A stretch of DNA of 64,000 nucleotides from Viola odorata (Eukaryota > Streptophyta > Magnoliopsida > Malpighiales > Violaceae). The stretch is taken from NCBI GenBank assembly GCA_963691705.1, contig OY829542.1, forward strand, positions 51,315,002 to 51,379,001. The letters are read 5' to 3'. This document shows positions 48,224-61,989 of the stretch, one piece after another (position 1 is the first letter of the stretch; every line of letters starts with the position of its first letter). The notes below the pieces were generated by a model, which was not told the origin of the DNA, made no database searches, and was given only the letters and a program-made list of their open reading frames with translations. The position numbers were made by a program, and so were the translations under genes.

Positions 48224-49819
48224 GTGGGAATATAATGTTTGATTAGTATAACAAAAATTAGATTTACGAATCTAACATTCCGTAACTCTCTCACTTCAAG
48301 AAGTTGTTAACTATTCTTGGTTTTTTATGTTAAAGTGTTTATGTGGATTGTTCAATTAAAAATGATTACGTGATAAATTTTTATGACAAGTCAATCTCAA
48401 ACCCTGAGATCACACCTTAATCACGTATAATAGAACCAATAAATATGACAAGATTTTTTATCATTGCGCAGCTAACATGAACAAGGCTTCCGTGCAAAAT
48501 AAACGATAAGACGCTATACATTTCGACAAAAGAGTTTACACAAATGAATAAACATCACAAGTTCCACATATATCATCACCCGTTTCCACACGAACCATAC
48601 CAACATAATATACCATTACCGGTGTAACCTTTTTGTTAACATGTCATAGGTACACCCGTGACATGATATCCTATGATGGAGTTATACGGGGGAGAGACCT
48701 TTGCAACCACGTGTTATAATACATGAAAGAGATAACAAATCCATTATGAGGGAATTACTTAATAGAAAACTTACACCAACTTATATACACAAGATCATAT
48801 AATTAAATGAAATTCTCAAATATAATACAATATATGTCCAACATTCCCATCACACTGATTGATATGACCGAATTCTTAAAATAAAAAAACACTATCACCG
48901 AAGCTAATGACAAGTTGAATTCTCCAAGGTTATACAAACTCAGTCCATGTCTTCAACCAATCGTGGCTCGTGACCTCCACATTGTTGGCGACTCGCAGAC
49001 CTTTTATCGTGGTAGGTGGTTAGTATTTAACTAAATAACGTGTTCTTAAAACCGCAAATTAATCGCAAACTATTAGTAGTATTTGGTCATTCACAACCAC
49101 AATTACCAGCTTATAATCAAATAATACGTAACAAGAAAATTATCATCTCATTTTACCGCACACTTCTCATTTTTCTGCACCGTAGAGCTTTTCATTTCAT
49201 CAACAATTGATACCATTGTACAACTCAAGGAATATTCAAGGAACGATGTACAATAATTAATACGATATAAATAATTTTCTCACCTCGATAGCGACATGAT
49301 GCAACCCATTAAACAACGCCTAAGACCCGTACGACTACCACACGATCCTAATCAACCATACACACGAAATATTATCACTTAATCTAAGAACATATGTAAG
49401 GAGGGATTACAAGCCATTGCATTAAAACAACATCATGTGTGACCATGAATCATATCACACTAATAATAATTCATTCACAAGTTTAATCATGTCAACCAAA
49501 TACAAATTAAATCATTTTCTTCACTAAACAGTCAAGTAAAAGTGTCATGGGTAATTTAATGGTTTACCACAATTAGCTATGAATTCAACCATGAAAATCA
49601 ACAGTATTATCAAATTACACAAAAACGAAAGGTTCATGGGTGTTCTTATGAGTAGTTTCCACAAACCATGATACTAGCTATGAACATCTGACGAAAATAG
49701 TGTCAAGCTTTTTCTTTTTCTCCCACTTGAAAATAAGACAAAAAATACAACAATTTGCTCTACAAACACCCAAACAATTCATCTTTCTACTTCAATCATC
49801 ATCAATTCATCTTTTTATG
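48224..49819. other. Intergenic, AT-rich
   Basis: 1.6 kb without long open frames or recognisable repeat ends. Moderately complex sequence around 48400-49400 could be an eroded transposon, but no protein match is visible in any frame. Confidence 0.4.
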
Positions 49820-50447
49820 TCAGGCCGAGAGGGTTGGGTTCGGTGGCTGTGGTGATGTGTCATTGGCCGGGTCGGATTTGGGCCCGTGTTGCAGGGGTGG
49901 CCCGCGAGTGGATTTTTTCGGGGTTGTTTGTTGGTTTCTGAGTTGCAACGGCGACTGGTGAGAGGTTGTGATGATCGAGGAGATGGTGCGACGAAGGAGT
50001 TGGTGGTTGGTGCCGAGATGGATGTGTGGTGATGGTTGCCGATTGGTTGGTTTGTGGTGTTGATCGTGACTAGAGGAGTTTGCGCGGATCGGGAGGCAGT
50101 GTAGTGACCGACTGAGGGTGTGGTTGTGTCGGTAGCGTGGGTGTGGTGGCGCCAGCAGTGGCGATGTTTGTTGATGGCCGGCTGAGCCGGTTGGGTCCGG
50201 TTGTGGTGTGGACGGCGACGATGAAGAAGAAGACCAAAGCTTTTTGTGTTTTTTAGGGTTTAGGTTTGACCTGCTGAAGAGTAGCTTGGGCTTGGGCTTG
50301 GGCCTAGTGAGAGGCTTGTTTGGGCCTTGAGCGATGTCTGTCCTGTAGAGCCAGCCTTTTTCGCCCGTGTCCTTTGTATTTGGTTCGTGTTCTCTATGGT
50401 CATTTTTCATGACTCTATTAATATATATCTCTGCCTATTAAAAAAAA
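49820..50447 (+). mobile_element. Possible non-LTR retroelement 3' end with A tail
   Basis: GC-rich block in AT-rich surroundings (GGTTGGTT/GGTGGTG style), ending TATATCTCTGCCTATTAAAA with a nine-base A run at 50439-50447. That end style (TTGCCTATTAAAAA) is common for plant LINE 3' ends. No reverse transcriptase seen. The long Ser/Pro/His-rich open frame on the minus strand across it is probably by chance. Confidence 0.35.
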
Positions 50448-51022
50448 ACTCATTTATTACAATTTTCTTCCAAATTTCTACACGTACTCGGGAATTAAGA
50501 AACAAATTTAAAGAATTCAAAGTCCTCAAGTTACCATTTCAAGGCATGAATGTAAAATAATCAAGCTCAAAATATCATTCTCATGGAAAATCAAACTACG
50601 TGCATAATTTTTTTGGGAATTAATCACTCTAATGATAATTAATTTAAATAATAATATCAATCATCATTTAAGCATTCATCAAGAAGCATAAAACACAAAA
50701 TAAGAAATAGAGAGAAAAAAATTGAATTTGATAGGTTCTAATCTTGATTAAGCTTGAGTTTCACCCTCCAATGGATTTTTGCCTCACACCCCCACACACA
50801 AAAGAACCACTTGTCTTTCTTTCTTTCTTTCTTTCTTCCCTTCCTTAGAGCTGAGAGGGTGAGTGAGGAAAAGAATGAGTTACCTTGTTCTTTTTTTGTT
50901 TTGTTTATTTTATACACAAATCCTCACTTCTTTCACTTGTCACTTGCCATATGTTGGTTTACTAGATATGTGTTAGTTTATTTGGTTAGCGTTAATCTGA
51001 CTCATCATTGTATAAGTGTAGG
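50448..51022. other. Intergenic with (CTTT)n microsatellite
   Basis: A (CTTT)-type microsatellite of five or six units lies near 50813-50838. No gene recognised. Confidence 0.5.
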
Positions 51023-51032
51023 TTTAAGTTAT

Positions 51033-52295
51033 GGGTAAAAGCTTAAAAACAACCCTGAACTTTAAAGTTTTATTTAATCGCAACCCTGATCTTTTATTTT
51101 GTTTAATTACAACCCTGGTCGTCGCCAGAATTGTTTAAGTACCCCCCTACCGTGACAGAAATCAGACGTGGCACCGTTGACCGACGTTATGTGCCACGTC
51201 ACGGTGCCACATCAGACGACACGCGACATTTCTTTCCACGTCAGACGACACGCGGCTTGTGGACCCCCACTCCACTCATCTTCCTTCTCCATTTCGCTCC
51301 ATTTCTTCATAACCTCCTCTGTTTCCAAATCCACATTTACACTTCTCTTTCAAGTTTCTCTTCTACCTTGTTGTGCCCAAAAGCCAAAAAATCCAAGACT
51401 TCGTTTCTTTTTCTCTCCCTCTCCATCTCTCCCTGTATTGCATTTGGTTCTGCTTTTTCATGTGCTAATTCCATCTTACAGCACTTTTTCTAGGTTGTTT
51501 CTGTGTTTTGCTTGCCTCCAAAGAACATGTAACTGTTTCTCAAAAGCACCTCTATTTAATTGCATAACTCGGTGAACAACAATTCTCTGCTCTTCTTCAT
51601 CGCCGCTTCTCATTGGATGATGGGTGTTGATCTTCGCAACTTCTGCGGCCAAATCTGAGGCAAGATCGGCGTCGCTGATGCATCGGATTCGGGTTTTGGT
51701 TCTATTTTCGAGGAAAATATGTGCTTTTGAGAATGGATGAGATTGGCAATTTTTGGGTCTTGGAGGTCGAGACAGGGTGTGGATTGGTGGCTGGCGGTGA
51801 TGTTGATGATGGTCGGCGGTGAGGTTGGTGATGGTGTAGATCGGGTGAGGAGATGACGGTGGGTTTGATGGGTTTAAGAGATGGTAATGATTTTGGTGGT
51901 GAGAGGATGAGGTGTTGCCGGCGGTGAGGGTTCGGCAGGGGGAGAGATGGATGAGGGAGATGAGAGGGTTGTTGGTTCGGGTTTGGCAGGGGGAGAGATG
52001 GATTTTTTTTGGTTCAAGGGAGAAATTAGTCCTTAAATTTATGAAGAAGATGAAGTTTGGCCCCTAAACTTGCCACAAACCACTGGAGTCTAACGTGGCA
52101 AGCTGACATGGCATCGTTTCAGAAGATGACGTGACACATAACGTCGGTCAACGGTATCATGTTTGATTTTTGTCACGGTAGGGGGGTACTTAAACAATTC
52201 TGGCGACGACCAGGGTTGTAATTAAACAAAATAAAAATTCAGGGTTGCGATTAAATAAAACTTTAAAGTTCAGGGTTATTTTTCAGCTTTTACCC
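51033..52295. mobile_element. Mutator-like element with long inverted ends and 10-bp target duplication
   Basis: 1,263 bp. Perfect 10-bp direct repeats TTTAAGTTAT at 51023-51032 and 52296-52305. Terminal inverted repeats of roughly 170 bp, starting GGGTAAAAGCT, and sharing TTTAATCGCAACCCTG, TAATTACAACCCTGGTCGTC and CCCCCCTACCGTGACA. The interior (about 51250-52050) has no transposase. It contains a CT-rich leader-like segment and a GC-rich segment with GGTGATGG-type repeats that look like a captured host promoter or first exon. It lies about 0.9 kb upstream of UPF1. Confidence 0.88.
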
Positions 52296-52305
52296 TTTAA
52301 GTTAT

Positions 52306-53209
52306 TTTATTCGTATAACTTTTATTTTATTTTCGTAACTAATTATTACTCCTACCGCGCTTAACAAATTAAATTTCAAATATTTATGATTATATTACGA
52401 CACCTTACGATTTCACCTAAACATTTGAACCCGAAGTATTATAGTGGACCATTATTATTTTACCACAAAAATAATGAATATAATGAGTCCCACAAATATT
52501 ACATTGATATCATATAATAAAGGAATGTAGTATCTCTGATGTACTTAAAATTATTGTTATCTAAATATGAATAAAAAAATATAACTAACAATATCGGTTG
52601 TTGGTTTTTTCGAAAAGATAATAAAATCCGATGTCATATTTGATAGAAAAAAAAAATAACTAGTGGAGAGATTACAAACAATTATGTTTTTAAGTGATTT
52701 GTTTGAGAGTAAGAAAGACCCTAGTGGTAGAATTTAAATTTACTGCCCCAAAATAATTTTCAAAATAAGTTCATCCACCTGTATAAATAAAATTTGGTTC
52801 GCCAACCACAAATCTTCGCAGATGAAACACGGTCCGTCATGCGACGATCACGTGTCCTAAACGCCGGAAAAGAAAAAGGAAAGGAAAAGAAAAGAGAGAA
52901 GAAAATCATACACGTCAACCAACCCACGCGCGTCACGCTCCTACGGCCCACACCTGCTCTCACTTGCCTCACTCGCGGACCCCACCCTACCAAACCAGCG
53001 CGTGTTCACGCTCCCTTCACTTCCTCCTCCTCCTCCACGTCACACTCAAATCTTCTCCTATCAAAAAAATAAAAACTCGTTCCTCTGTTTTCCACATTCG
53101 TTTTCGCTCTCCAAACCCTAACCCTAACCCCTTCATGTTCCATTTCACGAATTTCTTTTCTAATTCACAGATTAGCTAAACCTAATTATACGTGATTAAC
53201 AAATCTCAG
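52306..53209 (+). promoter_or_regulatory. UPF1 upstream region and 5' UTR
   Basis: AT-rich until about 52780, then GC-richer with CACGTC/CACGCGCGTCACG elements and a CT-rich leader. TATAAATAA at 52782-52790 is a possible TATA box. A telo-box is listed separately. Confidence 0.5.
53113..53131 (+). promoter_or_regulatory. Telo-box motif in the UPF1 leader
   Basis: AAACCCTAACCCTAACCCC, two and a half plant telomere-type repeats, about 80 bp before the start codon. Telo-boxes (AAACCCTAA) are known near transcription starts of plant genes for translation and RNA metabolism and can recruit Polycomb or other DNA-binding factors. Function here is inferred. Confidence 0.75.
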
Positions 53210-56200
53210 ATGGATGCGCAAGACAGCAGCCTGTATGAGACGGCATCCCAGCCGGAAGCCGCCGCCGACGCTTACACCTTTCTTGAATTCAACACCCAAG
53301 GTGAATCCGACTTTGACTACCCTGAATTTCGTTCTCCTGTCGGCTGGCCTACTCCGTCCGACTCCCTTGTCGCCGCTTCCTCCTCCTCAACGGTGGACCC
53401 TACCTCAGCCGATCACCGTGCCTCCTCTGATCACCATTCTGACTCGCCGGTGGCGTCTCCGGTGTCCTCAAAGGCCGTCCGCGGCGCTGCAGGAGGGGGC
53501 AATACCGGTGGTGGGAGCCAGGGGGTGGTAGAGGGCTTGGTGAGCTCAATGGGAGGGCTCAATTTTGAAGAAACTGGGGATGATGATGCGTATGAATTCG
53601 GTAAAGGGGATTTTACAGAGCACGCGTGCCGGTATTGTGGTGTTTCTAATCCTGCATGTGTTGTGAGGTGTAATGTTCCATCGTGCAGGAAGTGGTTTTG
53701 TAATTCTAGGGGAAATACGTCTGGTTCACATATTGTCAATCACCTGGTGAGTGCATTTCTTTTGGCTTTTATTTTTTCGTCATTAGGTTCTGCTGTTTTT
53801 GTTTGATGGATATTAGAGTGATTAATTTATAAACTGTAAAGGATGTTTTTGAAGCCACCTGAGGCATGACATATAATGGTATAAAGATTGGCAGTTGTCG
53901 AATAAGAGTAGAATGATTTTAATTTGGATTATAAATGCTTTGATTGAGTAGAAAAATGTAAAATTTCAGTAGGCTGTTCTCTTTGTGGATGTCACATGGA
54001 TTCTAGTAATTAGTTGGTATAATCAAGTGCCGTTTAGAAATATGAGAAACTAATACTGGAAGCAGAGTGTTTAGGAGCATGTTGCTGAGGTTTTTTCCCT
54101 CAATATATGGAGATTAGGGGATTTAGACTTGAAAATACGGGAGTGGCTGTTAGCATGAGTTTAAAAATTCTCGTGTCTAGCAAGTTTGCCAATTAATTTT
54201 TTTGTTATTGGGTATGGGGTGAAGATATTTAGACAGAAGTACGTTAGAAGATATGTCACACCACCTATTGACGTTAAGTAATGTTGAATAAGATATTTCC
54301 TTGCATATGATTTATCTTGTGTTCTTTTGGTGAGCTGGATATAGTGTAGACTGTAGACAATTATCCTGGTTTCGCGCACCTAGTTTATTTTCCTTAATGG
54401 TTCATGTAGGTTCGAGCTAAACACAAGGAGGTTTGTCTGCACAAAGATAGTCCTCTTGGTGAAACTATACTTGAGTGCTACAATTGTGGGTGCCGGAATG
54501 TGTTCCTTCTCGGCTTCATATCAGCCAAAACAGAGAGTGTTGTTGTTCTTCTTTGTAGGGAACCTTGCTTAAATGTTAATGCATTGAAGGACATGAACTG
54601 GGACCTGAGCCAGTGGTGTCCCTTGATTGATGACAGGTGTTTTCTTCAGTGGCTTGTTAAGGTTGGTATCCTTGTTTTTTTTTCTGCATAGCCATGTGCT
54701 GCTTTAGGAACTTCCTAATCTCTTGTGGTTTGCAGATTCCATCTGAACAAGAGCAGTTGAGGGCACGCCAAATTAGTGCTCAACAAATAAATAAAGTAGA
54801 AGAACTTTGGAAAACTAACCCTGATGCTACCCTTGAAGATCTTGAGAAGCCTGGCGTTGATGATGAGCCTCAACAGGTGGCATTGAAGTATGAGGATGCA
54901 TATCAGGTGCCTTTTCTTGTGATGGTTGTTAAATTACCACAGTTTAGTAATGTAGAAGACGTAAGGGAAAAGGAGAAAGCTGTTATCTTGTGTCTTTTTA
55001 CTGATTACTTTTGTTTTTTCTTCCTTTGCAGTATCAAAATGTATTTGCTCCTCTCATTAAGCTTGAAGCTGACTATGACAAAGTATGCATCGTAACTGTG
55101 CTGCTCTTTTACCCTTATTAACATATTTTTAGATGACTTGCCCCCTCATAAGTGGCATGTCTTCACACACAGCATGCATTTAATGTTATATTTCCGTCCA
55201 AATATATAGTTTTTAATTTATTGATTGTTTCTTTTACAGATGATGAAAGAGTCCCAAAGCAAGGACAATCTCTCCATTCGTTGGGATATAGGTCTCAACA
55301 AGAAGCGTGTTGCATATTTTGTGTTTCCAAAGGTGCCTTATTCTCGTACTTTTGGTTATTTTTGTTCTCTAAGTTTTACTGATAGGCATTAGATTTGTTT
55401 ACACTTTATTGTGCTCAATTAGATTGGGGACAGCCATTTGTGCATGATTTTGAGTATCATTTTTTCTCTGCGCCTCTCCTTGTTTAGCCTTAGCTTCATT
55501 GATTATGTTTTCTATCTCTGTGGTTCAATTAAAGAGAACTTGCTATGATGATATAGGAGGACAATGAGTTGCGTCTTGTACCTGGTGATGAGTTGCGATT
55601 GCGATACTCTGGAGACGCAACTCATCCAGCATGGCAGTCGGTTGGACATGTGGTAAGACACTTGTGACAAATATTTGAGTCTTTATATTTTTTAAATAAA
55701 AGTGGTAGCAATTGGTAGGTTTCTGTGCCTCTTGTTCTTTTGTAATCTGCTATTGTTGTCAGCATCCAAATGTTCTGAATGTTGTTCTTAAATTACTTCC
55801 AATGTTTGCAGATCAAGCTAACGGCACAAGAAGAAGTTGCACTTGAGCTTCGTGCTAGCCAGGTAAAATGTCGATTAATCAGCTACTGTTGGTTTTCATG
55901 TAGTTATGATATGGTTGATTCTAATTGTTACTGTTTATATAGGGAGTTCCTGTTGATACAATCCATGGTTACAGTGTTGATTTTGTATGGAAGAGTACAA
56001 GCTTTGATCGCATGCAAGGGGCAATGAAAACTTTTGCGGTGGATGAAACCAGTGTTAGTGGGTATGTGTGCTGGTTCAAATTTTATTAATGTCGTCTTTC
56101 CATGGTTTAGGTTGTGCCAAGAACTCATTATCTAATTGGTTTCTGGTTTTCTGCAACCCACTAAGATTATTTTAAGCAGTTAGTGGCCTTGGAAGTTCTA

Positions 56201-59200
56201 TTATCGACCTTTATCATCTTCAATAAAAGTTGCACTTTTTTCTTAATGCTTCTTTTCATGCAGGTATATATACCATCATTTGCTGGGCCATGAGGTTGAG
56301 GGTCAAACAATTCGCAATACTCTGCCTCGCCGTTTTGGTGCACCTGGCCTCCCAGAGCTGAATGCATCTCAAGTACGACGCACTGGCTGAGTTCTATCTC
56401 ACCAGCTGAATTTTAATGCTTTTTGTCTCATCGCTGGTTGTAAGAGTTGGCCTAAAATTATTTGTTTCTTTGTTTGACTGTGCCAAAAATCTACATGGGA
56501 AGTTTCAGGGAGCCAAGAAAACTGTGCATTTTGTAATCTCACAAAAAAAAAAATGAAAGAATGGATGGTTCATTTTCATTTCTCCTGTCTAGTGTTTGCC
56601 ATTAGACTCCAGCTCGTGAATGCGAACAATTTGCTGTCATCGTTAATTATCTGTTTTCAAACATCCTTTGTTTCGCATCTAAGCTGTGTTTATTGCTATC
56701 TCTCAGTGTTGAGTTTTTATGCCTTTGATAATGTGTTGTTAATGTGATCCTAACTTTGTCCATTAACAGGTTGTTGCTGTTAAGAGTGTTCTTCAGAAGC
56801 CAATAAGTTTGATTCAAGGTCCTCCTGGAACTGGAAAAACTGTTACTTCGGCGGCCATTGTATATCATATGGCTAAACAGGGGCAGGGGCAGGTATGATA
56901 TCTAAATGGTTTTTGAGTTTTGTCTCATTACATAATTGATCATGCCTCTCTGATGCTTTCTTTTTTTAGGTTTTGGTATGTGCTCCTAGTAATGTGGCTG
57001 TGGACCAACTAGCTGAAAAGATAAGTGCTACTGGCTTAAAGGTAAAAAGCACAGTCCTCCCTCCTCTGCTTATTTGCACTCTGCTACGTGCATGTGCTTC
57101 TTGCTCTCTGCTCGCCAAGGAGTAGGTTTAACCTACCATAGACAACTCAGAAGGTCTAGGTGTAAATGTTCATTGAATGCTAGAACTTTTTCAGTTAGAT
57201 CCTACTCCTTGTTTTGGTATCAAGATGATAATTCATTTTGGTGTGTGGGGGTAATTTTGGCTGTTACTGGTATATTTTACCCCTACTTCATTAAGTTAGT
57301 GTACATTTACTGTATGAGTCTTGGTGCTCAAACAAATTATTGATTCTTTTTGACCTGGTCATTAATAATTGTGGTTTTCCCTCCTCTCAACTAAGGTTGT
57401 TAGGCTATGTGCAAAATCAAGAGAAGCTGTAAGTTCTCCTGTTGAGCATCTCACTCTCCACTATCAGGTTTGTCAATTTGTTGCATCTCACTATTCTTCA
57501 TGAATTCTGTTGCATTTTTGCTTTTGCCGTTATGATTCTTCTTGTGAGTGCTTTTTACAGGTCAGACATCTTGACACTTCAGAAAAGAGTGAACTTCATA
57601 AATTGCAACAATTGAAAGATGAACAGGGTGTGGCTTCAACACTATGTATTTTTTTAGTTTTGGTTTTCTTGGCGGAGACTTGCTACTTAAGGATGAACTT
57701 GCATAAATATGTTTAGGATTTGTGAAGGTATTTTTCCTTTGAAATTTGTTGATAACACCTGCTGATATCCCTTCACCTGCTCTGTATTCCTCTTTAACAG
57801 GAGAATTGTCCAGCGGTGATGAGAAAAAATACAAAGCTTTAAAGCGAGCGACAGAGAGGGAGATTTCTCAAAGTGCTGATGTCATCTGCTGCACTTGTGT
57901 TGGCGCTGGAGATCCTCGATTGGCAAATTTTAGGTTCCGTCAGGTTAGGATGCAACTTAGTTTGATCTACAGAAGCCTAAATAGGTGCAAAAGCCTTACA
58001 GTTTTTTTTACATGGTTCAGGTGCTTATTGATGAGTCTACTCAGGCTACCGAACCTGAGTGCCTTATTCCTCTGGTTCTTGGTGCGAAGCAGGTATGAGA
58101 GGTCTGATTAGTTAGACTGGTGTCGTCTTGCACTGCATACTTAATTTTCTGATGACAACATTTTTTGTTCTAGGTTGTCTTTGTTGGTGACCATTGCCAG
58201 CTTGGTCCAGTTATTATGTGCAAGAAAGCAGCTCGTGCTGGGTTAGCTCAGTCTCTCTTTGAGCGTCTTGTTATGCTTGGTGTGAAACCTATTAGGTTGC
58301 AGGTAATGGTTTGACTTATCCATGTTTTTAATCTTCTGCACCTGCAAATTACCGGTATGCTTCAATGTAAGGAGATGGCATCTTGATAAATTATATTTCT
58401 AGGTTATTCGATTCTACTATTTACACAGAATGGCATTTAGATTATGGTTTATAGGATCATGCATATGACAATTAAATGTAGATTAGGTAGCACTGATTAT
58501 CAGTTTTGAAGGGTTAAAACTTTGAACATTACATTCATGATTCATGAGCTTGACTATATGTGTTGTAACATGGTTACAAATACTTTTTTCCTGTCAAATT
58601 TCAGGTTCAGTACCGAATGCACCCATGTTTGTCAGAATTTCCATCTAACAACTTTTACGAAGGAACTCTACAAAACGGGGTGACTATCAATGAGAGGCAA
58701 ACTACAGGGATTGATTTTCCTTGGCCTGTGCCTAATCGCCCCATGTTCTTTTATGTCCAGGTACAGTTTATGTTTAAAGAATGTCCTTTGCAGTTAATGT
58801 TAAAGAATTGAAACATCCTTTATTGGAAAAGATTCTCTTCCAATTTTTGGTAAAAGCAGTTTGTTGTTTTCCCCAAAACAAAAAATGTTCCTCCAGGTCT
58901 TACTGTTTATCAAACTAATTTTGCACGTCCCATCTATTTTTTTCCATGGGACAATTAAGTTCACGTCCCATGTATTTTGTGTTTTCAAGACACTTGTTTT
59001 TTAACTAGATGTCTATCTTTAGATGGGACAAGAAGAGATAAGTGCCAGTGGGACTTCTTATCTAAATCGTACTGAAGCTGCGAATGTTGAAAAAATTGTA
59101 ACCACTTTCTTGAGGAGTGGTGTTGTCCCTAATCAGGTACGTGTATCTTGATACTTGATAGGCTCAAGTCTTTCATATGAAAAGAGAAGGTTCTTCTTAT

Positions 59201-61989
59201 GAGCTTCCTGACAGTACAGATTGGGGTGATTACTCCATATGAAGGGCAGAGAGCTTATATTGTGAACTATATGGCGAGAAATGGTGCCCTCAGGCAGCAA
59301 CTGTACAAGGAAATTGAGGTAGCGTACTGATCTGATTCTCTGGTTTCGGATGCTTCATTCTCTTTAGTTGATTGTTTTACAAGGTTTTATGTTTTTTACA
59401 GGTTGCCAGTGTTGATTCATTTCAAGGAAGGGAAAAGGATTACATTATTTTGTCCTGTGTCAGGAGTAACGAACATCAGGTTAGTTCAGTGCATCCTTTT
59501 GAATATGGTTGTTTTTGACTTTTTAATCTTACTGTCTTTTGCTTTTCAAGCGTCCATTGGCATTGTTCCGTTGCTTGTCTCCATAAAAGCTTTTCTTTGG
59601 ATATGCTTATCTGGATGGATATTTTATCATTATACTTGTTAGGTTGTGATGATTGTGATATAGTGAACTGAATTCAGTTACTGTTGATCAATATAGGTTA
59701 CTAACACCAAATTGATTTAGTTTATAGTGCTATACTTGACCAAGTTACCAAACAGTTCTATTGCTTAACTTCACAACCGAATGCACTATGCTCAAACATG
59801 CCAATATTTTCAGCTTTAACTCATGCTGTTCGTCTTCAAGGTTCTCTTTAATGATGGATTAAAAACATTGGCTTGTTATTCCTTTTAGGGTATTGGATTC
59901 CTTAATGATCCTCGGAGGCTCAATGTTGCTCTAACACGTGCTCGATATGGTATTGTCATTCTTGGAAACCCAAAAGTGTTAAGTAAACAACCTCTTTGGA
60001 ATAGCTTATTGACACACTATAAGGTACTTCTTCCCTACTTGTTTGTTTGACTTGGTGCAATTTGCATGTTATTGCAATTTTCAGCACTCAAGTTGAAATT
60101 CAAAATATTCCCATGTTTTTTTGTTATAACTTCTACTTTTTGTTTTCCATTATCCTTCCATTAGGAACACGAGTGCTTGGTTGAAGGACCACTAAATAAC
60201 TTGAAGCAAAGCATGGTCCAGTTTCAGAAGCCCAAGAAGGTATGTAGTTTGAGGATGATGATGGCATTATCATTTTGGATAGATTTGTCTAGTCGGCATT
60301 TAAATATTTCCCTCCAACAAGTAGTTGCTCTAAGTGATCTCATACTGATTTTTAAGGTGATATTGTGCCACAGATTTATAATGATAGGCGGCTTTTCTAT
60401 GGTGGTGGGAACGGAATTGTGTCAAATGATACTTTTGGTTCAGGTGCCTCTTCTACTAGAAGTGCTGACAGAAGAAGTAGTCGTGCCAGGGGTAATCTAT
60501 AGCTCAAGCAGTTGTTTTCCATTAACCCCGACACCCCATTATCACTTTATATTGCATAGAATTAGTTCAGAATTGGCACATTTATGGTCCAATTCTTGAA
60601 CTCTCTTCTGCTTCTACTAGTGCATGAGCTAGATTACATATTTTTCTACCTCAGGTTCTTATCTGCCACCTGGCCCACCTAATGGCACCCACAAACCTGG
60701 TGTTCATCCCTCTGGATTCCCAATGCCCCGGGTGCCCATACCATCATTTCATGGTGGCCCGCCTTCTCAGCCATATGCTATTCCGACGCGTGGAGCTGTG
60801 CATGGGCCAGTAGGAGCAGTTCCACATGTGCCTCCTCCGGGGAGCCGAGGTTTTGGTGCTGGGCGTGGCAATACCGGTGCTCCAATTGGCAGTCATCTCC
60901 CTCACCAGCAAGGCTCGCAGCAATCACTTGGGAATATTGGGTCTAACTTCAACTTCCCTGCACTGGACACTCTAAATAGCCAGCCATCTGTTGGAGGTCC
61001 TATGTCACAGCCAGGATATGTTAATAATGTATGTTTCCTTTTCCCCCTTTTTATGTTTGCATCTATCTTACTCTCCAATCCATGTTGTGAGTGTGCATGT
61101 TTCCTTGTACAGATGCCTGTTCAAGGGTCGAGCCAAACATTCCGTGAAGGATTTTCTATGGGGGGCATGTCCCAGGTATTCCCGACTTTGAATATGATTA
61201 TTATGCTTTTTAAAATCTTTTAGTAGATCTTTTTATTGATGTTTAAATTTGTTGATATTTCAGGAATTCTTGAGCGACGACTTCAAAAGCCAGGGTTCCC
61301 ATGTTCCTTATAATGTTGCTGACTTCGCCACTCAGGTATTCGCTGGTGTCTGTCAAGCATGAAGTGCCACACAATTGTATTTTTCTTATCGTGGCTCACT
61401 TTTAAGTTTACCTTCAGGCATCTCAAGGTGGATATGCTGTTGATTATGTTACACAAGGCGCTCAAGGTGGTTTTCCAGGAAACTTTCTGAATCAGAATTC
61501 ACAAGCAGGGTACTCTCGTTTTGGTTCTGGAAATGATTTCATGTCTCAGGTTTGCTTGTGGAAACTCTATCTTTGCTACGGTTTTATGTAGGATGCAGTT
61601 CATTTCTCCAACCTCAATGAACTATTACTTTGTAGGACTACATGGCTCATGGATCCCAAGGCCTATTTACTCAGGTTGGCTTTAATGATCCCTCACAAGA
61701 GGATGCATCACAAGGCCACTTCAGCATGGCCAATGTCAACCAACTTCAATCTCAGGTTTGTTCATTCACTAGGGCTGCTCATCAAAAAGAACTGTAGCTT
61801 GCATATTATAAAGCGCTGGATTTTTATTGACACAGTCCATCTATTTTTCAGGGCTTAATGGGTTCTCTCTACTCCCAGCCTTTCACCCACTACAACACAC
61901 AGCCACTGAACCTACAGGCTCCGCAGCAGCAGCCTCAGCCTCAGCAGGGGCAGGGCTCCCAAAACCAGAAAATTCACTATAACGGTTGA
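53210..61989 (+). CDS. UPF1: UPF1 RNA helicase, nonsense-mediated mRNA decay
   Basis: ATP-dependent 5'-3' RNA helicase, core of NMD, cytoplasmic. I place 29 exons: 53210-53746, 54410-54661, 54736-54906, 55032-55082, 55240-55332, 55557-55652, 55812-55862, 55943-56061, 56264-56372, 56770-56892, 56970-57041, 57396-57467, 57561-57627, 57801-57943, 58021-58092, 58174-58302, 58605-58760, 59023-59136, 59220-59318, 59402-59479, 59889-60023, 60165-60239, 60374-60491, 60655-61028, 61113-61175, 61264-61335, 61418-61549, 61636-61755, 61852-61989. They sum to 3,831 bp, 1,276 aa, in frame. Start [10 protein letters not shown] matches the family. The Cys/His-rich UPF2-binding region (ACRYCG...CVVRC...CRKWFCN) follows, then Walker [13 protein letters not shown] box, QYRMHP, and [11 protein letters not shown] and ALTRARYG helicase motifs. 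The C-terminus is Gly/Pro-rich with many SQ/TQ sites, targets of SMG1-type kinases. Complete and apparently functional. Confidence 0.97.

Noticed and set aside
49820..50410. 196-codon Ser/Pro/His-rich open frame on the minus strand
   Set aside because: It overlaps a GC-rich block that looks like a retroelement 3' end ending in an A tail on +. Composition follows GGTTG/GGTGG repeats, and no domain, signal peptide or splice structure is seen.
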